Translations under genes and position numbers: made by a program | Notes under the pieces: model-generated | Database searches by the model: none | The model's input: only the letters and a program-made list of their open reading frames with translations | What the model was told of the DNA's origin: nothing | DNA from: Pseudomonadota bacterium | Lineage (GTDB): Bacteria; Pseudomonadota; Alphaproteobacteria; Rhizobiales; Rhizobiaceae | Direction: 5' to 3' | Assembly: GCA_003242525.1 (NCBI GenBank) | Contig: QGUU01000169.1 | Location: 1 to 5,917 of the forward strand | Length of the DNA stretch: 5,917 nt | Part shown: positions 1 through 5,917 of the stretch, piece by piece | Numbering within the stretch: position 1 is the first letter of the stretch | Layout: the number at the start of each line of letters is the position of its first letter

Positions 1-3000
1 AAGGGCGACAGGGTGCTGCTGTTGATCACCAAGGGCTTTCGCGATGCCCTGCGCATCGGCTACCAGGCTCGGCCGGATATTTTCGCCAAGAAGATCGTCC
101 TGCCGGACCAACTATATGAGCGGGTCGTAGAGGTCGACGAACGCATCCGTGCGGATGGATGCATAGAGAAACTGCTCGACATATCGACGGTTCATCCGGC
201 GCTTGAGCGCGCCAGGGCCGATGGCTTCGACGCCGTGGCCATAGTCTTCATGCACGCCTGGAAAAACCCGGACCATGAGAAGGCAATGGCAAAGGTCTGC
301 CGCAATCTCGGCTTTCGACAGGTTTCAGCAAGTCACGAGGTCTCGCCTCTTATCAAGCTGGTAGGCCGGGGCGACACCACGATGGTGGACGCATATTTGT
401 CGCCGATACTACGTCGCTATGTGGCGCAGGTGGCTAAGGCGCTCGGAACCGGCACGCCGCCCGATGCAGACCCGTCGGTGGTCCCGCCCCGGCACGACGG
501 AGAAGACGTCTTACCCCGGCTGATGTTCATGATGTCGTCCGGCGGGTTGACCGCAGCCGAAAATTTCCAGGGCAAGGATGCGCTGCTTTCAGGGCCCGCT
601 GGCGGCGTGGTGGGCATGGTCGAAACGGCCCGCCTCGCCGGTTTCGACAAGGTGATCGGCTTCGACATGGGCGGCACCTCAACGGACGTGGCCCATTTCG
701 ATGGTGAATACGAGCGTGCATTCGACACCGAGGTGGCAGGCGTGCGTGTTCGTGCTCCCATGATGCAGATACACACCGTTGCGGCAGGGGGCGGCTCGCT
801 CCTGCATTTCGAGGCGGGACGTTTCAGGGTCGGGCCAGATTCAGCTGGCGCCAATCCCGGCCCCGCCTGCTATCGGCGCGGCGGCCCTCTGACAGTCACG
901 GACGCCAATGTCATGCTGGGCAAGCTGCAGCCGCATCTGTTTCCGCACATCTTCGGCCCTGCGCAGGATCAGCCGCTGGACGCTGACATAGTGCGCGCGA
1001 AATTCGCCGCGCTCGCGGAAAAGATCGGCGACGGACGCTCCCCCGAGGCCGTAGCCGAGGGCTTCATTACCATTGCCGTCGAAAACATGGCCAACGCCAT
1101 CAAGAAGATTTCGGTGCAGCGCGGCTATGACGTAACCCAATATCTTCTGAACTCGTTCGGTGGCGCGGGCGGCCAGCATGCCTGTCTCGTCGCCGACTCG
1201 CTCGGCATCGAGGCAGTGCTCATCCACCCGCTTTCCGGACTGCTCTCAGCTTACGGCATCGGCCTGTCCTCGATATTTGCTTCGCGCCAGCAGGCCCTGC
1301 TGCAGCCGCTTTCGGAAGCCGCGCTCCCGGCTATCAACGAGTTGGTCGAGAAATTGCGAGCTGAAGTGCTCAGCGAATTGTCGGCCCAGGGAGTTTCCAG
1401 CGATGACGTGAAGACGCGCCCAATCCTGCATGTTCGCTACAAGGACAGCGACACCAGCCTGCCTGTCGATTTCGGTGCGCGTTCGATTTCCGATGCCAGG
1501 ATCGCTTTCGCGTCCGCCCACAAAGCTCAGTTCGGTTTCGTCCACGACGACAAACCCCTGATCGTGGAAGCGGTTGCGGTCGAAGGTTCGGACGTGGGCG
1601 TGAGCTATGGGGAAGCGGAATCTGAATGTGAGGAAATTGCAGCAACGCCTTCGGATAGAGGACGATTTTTTGCCGAAGGACAATATCGAGAAGCTGGCAT
1701 ATTCCGTCGTAATGACCTGCAGCCGGGTAACTGGATCGACGGGCCGGCGCTGATAATCGAACCGAACCAGACCATCGTGGTCGAACCGGGCTGGCGGGCC
1801 GATATCACCGCGAGAAACCACGTGCTTCTGCGTCGCCGCGAAAAGAAGCGGCGGCGCATTGCCCTCGGCACGGATCAGGCCGGGAAGGACGGAGCCGACC
1901 CCGTAATGCTGGAGGTCTTCAACAACCTTTTCATGTCCATCGCCGAGCAGATGGGGGTGACGCTGCAGAACACCGCCCATTCGGTCAACATAAAGGAACG
2001 GCTGGATTTCTCCTGTGCCGTCTTCGACCGCGACGGCGCTCTTGTAGCCAATGCTCCACACATGCCTGTCCATCTGGGCTCAATGGACCGCTCGGTGGAA
2101 ACCATCATCCGCTTGAATGCAGGCAACATCCGCCCCGGTGACGTCTTCGCGCTCAACGCGCCGTACAATGGCGGAACACACCTGCCGGACATTACCGTAG
2201 TAACGCCGGTGTTCGACGCCGGCGAAAGTGGCCAGAACATTCTTTTCTGGGTGGCCTCGCGAGGTCATCACGCCGATGTCGGCGGAACCGCTCCCGGCTC
2301 GATGACGCCGCTTGCGACAACCGTGGACGAGGAAGGCGTGCTGTTCGACAACTTCCGCATCGTCGAACAGGGCAGGTTCCGCGAGAAAGCCCTTTATGAA
2401 CTCCTGACCGATCATCCCTACCCTGCCCGCAACCCCGCCCAGAACATTGCGGACCTGAAGGCTCAGATAGCGGCCAATGAGAAAGGGGCTGCCGAATTGC
2501 GCAAGATGGTACGCCATTTCGGCCTGCCGATGGTCCAGGCCTATATGGGTTACGTCCAGGACAACGCCGCCGAAAGCGTCCGGCGCGTGCTGGAACGGCT
2601 GCCAGACTGTTCCGAATACGAATACCCGACCGACACCGGACAGGTGATCAGGGTGAAGATCACCGTCGACCGCCAAAGGCGCGAGGCCACAGTGGATTTC
2701 ACCGGCACGTCTCCCGTGGAGAAGAACAATTTCAATGCCCCGGAGCCGGTGACGCGCGCCGCCGTCCTCTATGCATTCCGCGTCATGGTCGAAGGCAGCA
2801 TTCCCATGAATGCCGGCTGCCTGAGACCTATCAGGATCGTGATCCCGGAAGGTTGCATGTTGCGGCCGAGCTATCCGGCCGCAGTCGTCGCGGGGAATGT
2901 GGAAACGTCGCAGCACGTCACCAACGCCCTGTTCGGGGCGATGGGAGCCATGGCGAATGCACAGGGCACGATGAACAACCTGACCTTCGGCAACGAGCGC

Positions 3001-3447
3001 TATCAGTACTATGAGACGATCTGCTCCGGCTCTCCCGCCGGTCGCATGAACGACGGCACCGGTTTTTCAGGAACCTCGGCCGTCCATACCCACATGACCA
3101 ATTCGCGGCTTACCGACCCCGAAATTCTCGAACTGCGCTTTCCCGTGCTTCTGGAGGACTTCCACATCCGCGAGGGCTCGGGCGGAAAGGGTCGCTGGAA
3201 TGCCGGCGACGGCACAAGTCGCACCATCCGCTTCCTGGAAAGGATGGAGTGCGCCATCCTTTCCTCGCACCGCAGCCGGCCACCAAGGGGCCTCGACGGC
3301 GGCGGCGATGGCCAGCCTGGCTCGACAAGGGTGCGCCGCAATAACGGCCACGTCGAGACGCTGAAGGCATGCGACCAGACGGTGCTGGAAGCCGGTGAAG
3401 CGGTGATCGTGACAACGCCCACCGCCGGCGGCTACGGCGTTCCCTGA
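1..3447 (+). CDS. 5-oxoprolinase-type fused hydantoinase A/B protein, 5' end cut by the window
   Basis: This is probably the ATP-dependent cytosolic enzyme that hydrolyses 5-oxo-L-proline to L-glutamate (EC 3.5.2.9). The frame is open from base 1 to the TGA at 3445-3447. The GTG at base 13 is not the true start, because the family motif of the form ...LITKGFRD already spans it; roughly 80-95 residues with the DVGGTFTD motif should lie upstream, giving about 1,230 in all. Numbering from base 13, the HyuA half shows MMSSGG (173-178), GPAGGVVG (194-201), the nucleotide-fold motif [10 protein letters not shown] (216-225), HTVAAGGGS (254-262), GANPGPACY (279-287), TDAN (296-299) and FGGAGGQHA (382-390). 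The HyuB half starts near 629 with [12 protein letters not shown] (680-691), GGTHLPD (720-726), [10 protein letters not shown] (749-758), ETSQHV (964-969), GSGGKGRW (1055-1062) and a Gly-rich end (1137-1142). Co-linearity with human OPLAH, recalled from memory, is close throughout. Other hydantoinase-family reactions are possible, but the fusion and the HyuB half favour oxoprolinase. Confidence 0.87.
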   Translation, partial: KGDRVLLLITKGFRDALRIGYQARPDIFAKKIVLPDQLYERVVEVDERIRADGCIEKLLDISTVHPALERARADGFDAVAIVFMHAWKNPDHEKAMAKVCRNLGFRQVSASHEVSPLIKLVGRGDTTMVDAYLSPILRRYVAQVAKALGTGTPPDADPSVVPPRHDGEDVLPRLMFMMSSGGLTAAENFQGKDALLSGPAGGVVGMVETARLAGFDKVIGFDMGGTSTDVAHFDGEYERAFDTEVAGVRVRAPMMQIHTVAAGGGSLLHFEAGRFRVGPDSAGANPGPACYRRGGPLTVTDANVMLGKLQPHLFPHIFGPAQDQPLDADIVRAKFAALAEKIGDGRSPEAVAEGFITIAVENMANAIKKISVQRGYDVTQYLLNSFGGAGGQHACLVADSLGIEAVLIHPLSGLLSAYGIGLSSIFASRQQALLQPLSEAALPAINELVEKLRAEVLSELSAQGVSSDDVKTRPILHVRYKDSDTSLPVDFGARSISDARIAFASAHKAQFGFVHDDKPLIVEAVAVEGSDVGVSYGEAESECEEIAATPSDRGRFFAEGQYREAGIFRRNDLQPGNWIDGPALIIEPNQTIVVEPGWRADITARNHVLLRRREKKRRRIALGTDQAGKDGADPVMLEVFNNLFMSIAEQMGVTLQNTAHSVNIKERLDFSCAVFDRDGALVANAPHMPVHLGSMDRSVETIIRLNAGNIRPGDVFALNAPYNGGTHLPDITVVTPVFDAGESGQNILFWVASRGHHADVGGTAPGSMTPLATTVDEEGVLFDNFRIVEQGRFREKALYELLTDHPYPARNPAQNIADLKAQIAANEKGAAELRKMVRHFGLPMVQAYMGYVQDNAAESVRRVLERLPDCSEYEYPTDTGQVIRVKITVDRQRREATVDFTGTSPVEKNNFNAPEPVTRAAVLYAFRVMVEGSIPMNAGCLRPIRIVIPEGCMLRPSYPAAVVAGNVETSQHVTNALFGAMGAMANAQGTMNNLTFGNERYQYYETICSGSPAGRMNDGTGFSGTSAVHTHMTNSRLTDPEILELRFPVLLEDFHIREGSGGKGRWNAGDGTSRTIRFLERMECAILSSHRSRPPRGLDGGGDGQPGSTRVRRNNGHVETLKACDQTVLEAGEAVIVTTPTAGGYGVP

Positions 3448-3452
3448 CCGTC

Positions 3453-3532
3453 ATTCTTCGCAGCGATACACGCAAGGCTTGCCGCGGCCCCTTCGCGCCC
3501 TAGCTTGCAGGCACTTCCTCGCTGCGAAGGAT
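3453..3532 (+). repeat. Inverted repeat spanning the gap before cydA; right arm covers its ribosome binding site
   Basis: The left arm is 3453-3466 (ATTCTTCGCAGCGA) and the right arm is 3519-3532 (TCGCTGCGAAGGAT). The inner 11 bp (3456-3466 with 3519-3529) are perfectly complementary. Outward, U3455 can wobble with G3530, then U3454 pairs with A3531 and A3453 with U3532, giving a continuous 14-bp RNA stem around a 52-nt loop. The loop has further weak pairing potential (GCAAG 3472-3476 with CTTGC 3504-3508, and the palindrome GCCGCGGC at 3481-3488). The right arm contains the whole GAAGGA element used by cydA. No U-tract follows, so it does not look like an intrinsic terminator. The repeat is seen directly; a regulatory role is inference. 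Confidence 0.75.
3526..3531 (+). promoter_or_regulatory. Ribosome binding site of cydA
   Basis: GAAGGA lies 8 nt upstream of the ATG at 3540, a good Shine-Dalgarno match at normal spacing. It supports that ATG as the start, as does the protein N-terminus, which matches the family (SRLQFA at residues 9-14, like E. coli CydA 8-13). The element sits entirely inside the right arm of the inverted repeat at 3453-3532. Confidence 0.8.
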
Positions 3533-3539
3533 TGCCGAC

Positions 3540-4946
3540 ATGGACCTCGACCCGCTCCTGCTGTCTCGGCTGCAGTTCGCCTGGGTCATCGCCTGGCATA
3601 TACTGTTGCCATCCTTCACCGTTGGCCTCGCCTCCTACATCGCCTTGCTGGAAGGGCTGCATTTCACCACTGGCCGCGAAATCTACCTTCGCATCTCGTC
3701 CTTCTGGATCAAGATCTTCTCCGTCGCTTTCGGCATGGGCGTCGTTTCCGGCATCGTCATGCCGTTCCAGTTCGGCACCAATTGGAGCCGTTACTCCGAT
3801 GCAACCGCCAATGTATTGTCCCCTCTCTTCGCCTATGAGGGGCTGACCGCCTTCTTCCTTGAAGCTGCCTTTCTCGGCGTCCTTCTGTTCGGCCGCAAGC
3901 TGGTCCCGCCCTGGGCGCATTTCGTCGCGGCGCTGATGGTGGCCTTCGGCACACTCCTGTCTTCCTTCTGGATCCTTTCCGCCAATAGCTGGATGCAGAC
4001 GCCGGCAGGTTACGAGCTGATCGACGGCCGCTTCTTCCCCAGGAATTGGACCGAGGTCATCTTCAATCCGTCCTTTCCCTACCGGCTGGGCCACAATGTA
4101 GTCGGCTTCTATGTGACCACCGGCTTTGTCGTGGTCGGCGTCGCTGCATGGCTGATCCGCCGCGGCAGGGCAGTGGCGGAAGCGTCCCATATGCTGTCGG
4201 TGAGCCTGTGGCTGCTGACCGCACTGGTGCCGCTGCAGATTCTGCTGGGCGATCTGCATGGCCTGAATACGCTGGAGCATCAGCCCGAGAAGCTCGCCGC
4301 GATCGAGGCACATTGGGAGACAGGAAACCGCGTTCCGCTCAATCTTTTTGCCATTCCGGATGAGGAGAACGAAACCAACCGTTACGAAGTGCAGGTGCCG
4401 CTGCTTGGCAGCCTCATTCTCACGCACGACGTGAACGGCACGGTCCGTGGGTTGAAGGAGTTTCCGCGCGAAAATCGGCCGCCCGTGGCCATCCCGTTCT
4501 TCGCTTTCCGCATCATGGTCGGCATTGGGCTCATCATGCTCGCGACGGTAATGATAGGCCTCTGGCTTCGCTGGAAAGGCCGTCTTGTCTCGACGGCCTG
4601 GTTCCTGAGAACCTGCGAGTGGGTAGCACCGCTTGGCTTCGTCGCGGTGCTGGCGGGCTGGACGACCACCGAGGTAGGACGCCAGCCCTGGACGGTCTAC
4701 GGGTTGCTTAGAACGGCCGATTCAGTTTCACCTTCCCTGACAGGCACCGATGTCCTGATCTCGCTTCTGGGCTACATGGCGGCCTATCTGGTGATCTTTC
4801 CCGCCGGCATCCTCATCATGGCCAGGTTCATGCGCAAGGGGCCGGGCCCGGTTGGAGAAGACGAGGTGGAGGAAACAATCGAAAGCGGGCGGCCGGATCG
4901 GCCGGTCCGTGCCCTGCCCCGTGCCGAGGAGGCGCACCGGACATGA
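3540..4946 (+). CDS. cydA: Cytochrome bd-type quinol oxidase subunit I, short Q-loop (CIO-like)
   Basis: This is the haem-bearing subunit of an inner-membrane terminal oxidase that oxidises quinol and reduces O2 to water without pumping protons. Its 468 residues carry about nine membrane segments, near 13-35, 52-76, 95-118, 124-146, 184-207, 215-237, 315-340, 357-374 and 404-430. Aligned by eye to E. coli CydA, H20 matches H19 (high-spin haem), H185 matches H186 and M326 matches M393 (b558 ligands). E100 and E108 match E99 and E107. D238, K251 and E256 match D239, K252 and E257 of the quinol site. E378 and R381 in GWTTTEVGRQPW match E445 and R448. The H185-M326 distance is 141 residues against 207 in E. 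coli, so the Q-loop after GLKE (304-307) lacks about 66 residues. That is the short-loop form found in cyanide-insensitive oxidases (cioA). A hydrophilic tail of about 38 residues ends the protein. The stop overlaps cydB by ATGA. Cyanide insensitivity and the haem content cannot be read from sequence. Confidence 0.96.
   Translation: MDLDPLLLSRLQFAWVIAWHILLPSFTVGLASYIALLEGLHFTTGREIYLRISSFWIKIFSVAFGMGVVSGIVMPFQFGTNWSRYSDATANVLSPLFAYEGLTAFFLEAAFLGVLLFGRKLVPPWAHFVAALMVAFGTLLSSFWILSANSWMQTPAGYELIDGRFFPRNWTEVIFNPSFPYRLGHNVVGFYVTTGFVVVGVAAWLIRRGRAVAEASHMLSVSLWLLTALVPLQILLGDLHGLNTLEHQPEKLAAIEAHWETGNRVPLNLFAIPDEENETNRYEVQVPLLGSLILTHDVNGTVRGLKEFPRENRPPVAIPFFAFRIMVGIGLIMLATVMIGLWLRWKGRLVSTAWFLRTCEWVAPLGFVAVLAGWTTTEVGRQPWTVYGLLRTADSVSPSLTGTDVLISLLGYMAAYLVIFPAGILIMARFMRKGPGPVGEDEVEETIESGRPDRPVRALPRAEEAHRT
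4926..4932 (+). promoter_or_regulatory. Ribosome binding site of cydB inside the cydA end
   Basis: GAGGAGG lies within the last codons of cydA, 10 nt before the ATG at 4943. It contains a full AGGAGG (4927-4932), a stronger match to the anti-Shine-Dalgarno sequence than the cydA site. Together with the ATGA stop/start overlap it fixes the cydB start and suggests translational coupling, so that the two subunits are made together. Confidence 0.8.
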
Positions 4947-5917
4947 ATGCGCTCGTTCTCGACCTTGTGCCGCTGTGGACGCTGATCCTCGGCATCGGCG
5001 TCTGCTTCTACGTCATACTGGATGGCTTCGACCTCGGCGTCGGCATGCTGTTCGGCTTCCAACCCGATACGGACTCCCGCAACCTGGTCATGAATTCCAT
5101 AGCACCAATCTGGGATGGCAACGAAACCTGGCTCGTGCTGGGTGGACTGGCGCTGCTTGCCGCCTTTCCTCTCGCCTTCGCCATCATCATTCCCGCCGTC
5201 TATTTCCCGATATTGATCATGCTGCTGGCGCTGATCTTCCGCGGCGTCGCATTCGAGTACCGATTTCGGGACGCAGAGCACAAGACTTTCTGGGATCATG
5301 GATTTACCTGGGGGTCCGCTATCGCAACCTTCGCACAGGGTATGGTGCTCGGCGCCTTCATCCAGGGGTTCGAGGTAGAAGGACGACATTTCGCCGGCTC
5401 GTCCTGGGATTTCTTCACGCCGTTCTCGCTTTTGACCGGCGCGGCGCTGGTCTTCGGCTATAGCCTTCTTGGAGCCGGGTGGCTGATCATGAAGACCGAG
5501 GGCGAATTGCAGCAGCGCGCAAGGAGGCTCGGGCGCTGGTGCTTTCTCGGAGTCTTCGCCTCCATTGGTCTTGTTAGCATCTGGACGCCGCTGATGAATG
5601 CGGACATCGCCACGCGCTGGTTCTCATGGCCGAACATTTTCCTTCTGGCGCCGGTGCCCGTCATCACTGCACTTCTCGGTTGGATAGAATGGCGCTCGCT
5701 CGGCAATCCCAACTCCGAATTCGCCCCTTTCCTGACCGCAATCGGCCTGTTTCTCATCTCCTATATCGGCATCGGCATCAGCCTGTGGCCGATGATCGTG
5801 CCCCATAGCTACACCTTGTGGGAAGCAGCTTCCGCCGAGAGCACGCAGGCCTTCCTGGCCGTCGGGACGATGTTTTTGCTGCCGGTGATCCTGATGTACA
5901 CTGGCTGGTCCTACTGG
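4943..5917 (+). CDS. cydB: Cytochrome bd-type quinol oxidase subunit II, 3' end cut by the window
   Basis: This is the second integral membrane subunit of the bd-type oxidase, which pairs with subunit I and supports haem assembly and proton access. The ATG at 4943 overlaps the cydA stop (ATGA) and has a strong ribosome binding site. The frame stays open for 325 codons to the window edge. Translating it gives DGFDLGVG (27-34), then IAPIWDGNETW (53-63), in which W57 and D58 coincide with the conserved Trp57 and Asp58 of E. coli CydB. IFRGVAFEYR (98-107) follows, with R100 as in E. coli. Hydrophobic segments recur along the whole length. The last residues seen (YTGWSYW) resemble the typical C-terminus of the family, so only about 10-20 residues should be missing. 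The GNETWLVLGG form, in place of E. coli GNQVWL, again fits the CIO-like branch (cioB). No frameshift is seen. A small third subunit (CydX-like or DUF2474), common after such genes, would lie outside the window. Confidence 0.95.
   Translation, partial: MNALVLDLVPLWTLILGIGVCFYVILDGFDLGVGMLFGFQPDTDSRNLVMNSIAPIWDGNETWLVLGGLALLAAFPLAFAIIIPAVYFPILIMLLALIFRGVAFEYRFRDAEHKTFWDHGFTWGSAIATFAQGMVLGAFIQGFEVEGRHFAGSSWDFFTPFSLLTGAALVFGYSLLGAGWLIMKTEGELQQRARRLGRWCFLGVFASIGLVSIWTPLMNADIATRWFSWPNIFLLAPVPVITALLGWIEWRSLGNPNSEFAPFLTAIGLFLISYIGIGISLWPMIVPHSYTLWEAASAESTQAFLAVGTMFLLPVILMYTGWSYW

Noticed and set aside
13..15. GTG at base 13 as the true start of the oxoprolinase gene
   Set aside because: The frame is open to base 1 (residues KGDR before it), and a start here would remove the N-terminal nucleotide-binding region every family member has. 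The gene simply begins outside the window.
1895..1920. A separate hydantoinase B gene starting at an internal ATG near 1906
   Set aside because: There is no stop codon between the A and B halves and no clear ribosome binding site; the continuous frame matches fused 5-oxoprolinases.
2080..2916. 278-codon open frame on the minus strand, and a similar 275-codon one at 1246-2073
   Set aside because: Both are shadows of the oxoprolinase frame, with no family motif or plausible ribosome binding site that I can see.
3479..3506. Possible promoter TTGCCG - 16 bp - TAGCTT before cydA
   Set aside because: It matches the sigma-70 consensus only 4/6 and 3/6, and GC-rich alphaproteobacterial promoters are hard to call by eye. 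It is too weak to list as a feature, though its position between the inverted-repeat arms is suggestive.
3453..3532. Intrinsic terminator for the oxoprolinase gene
   Set aside because: The stem has a 52-nt loop and is followed by the cydA leader, not a T-run.
3448..3539. FNR/Anr-type oxygen-regulator box before cydA
   Set aside because: I looked for TTGAT-N4-ATCAA and close variants on both strands and found none.
3432..4427. 331-codon open frame on the minus strand, opposite cydA
   Set aside because: It lies opposite a strongly supported gene, its translation is rich in Gln, His, Arg, Asp and Gly without recognisable domains, and long antisense frames are expected in GC-rich DNA.
4852..5463. 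203-codon plus-strand frame overlapping the cydA end and the cydB start
   Set aside because: It is Arg/Pro/His-rich and out of frame with cydB, which carries all the family motifs.

Overview
The window looks like chromosomal DNA of a GC-rich bacterium (roughly 60% G+C by eye, with strong G/C bias at third codon positions). The protein sequences and codon style fit an alphaproteobacterium, plausibly Hyphomicrobiales/Rhizobiales. That placement is an impression, not something proved by a marker gene. All three genes lie on the + strand and both outer genes are cut by the window edges.

Bases 1-3447 hold the 3' ~93% of a large fused hydantoinase-A/hydantoinase-B gene. It closely resembles ATP-dependent 5-oxoprolinase (OPLAH/OXP1 type), the enzyme that opens 5-oxoproline (pyroglutamate) to glutamate. 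The N-terminal ~80-95 residues lie upstream of base 1. A 92-bp gap (3448-3539) follows, with no recognisable Rho-independent terminator. It contains a striking inverted repeat whose right arm covers the Shine-Dalgarno sequence of the next gene.

Bases 3540-4946 encode subunit I and bases 4943-5917 encode subunit II of a cytochrome bd-type quinol oxidase. The Q-loop of subunit I is about 66 residues shorter than in E. coli CydA, which puts it in the short-Q-loop, cyanide-insensitive-oxidase (CIO) branch. All haem-ligand and quinone-site residues that I could align by eye are present. The two genes overlap by ATGA, a sign of translational coupling. Subunit II runs off the right edge without a stop and is probably only 10-20 residues short of complete.

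Functionally the window joins a soluble amino-acid/glutathione-cycle enzyme to a membrane terminal oxidase. Only cydA-cydB is clearly one unit; whether the oxoprolinase gene is co-transcribed with them is open. I see no RNA genes, mobile elements, CRISPR arrays or other accessory DNA, and nothing I would call a new system. The most interesting signal is the intergenic inverted repeat that could hide the cydA ribosome binding site in read-through mRNA.
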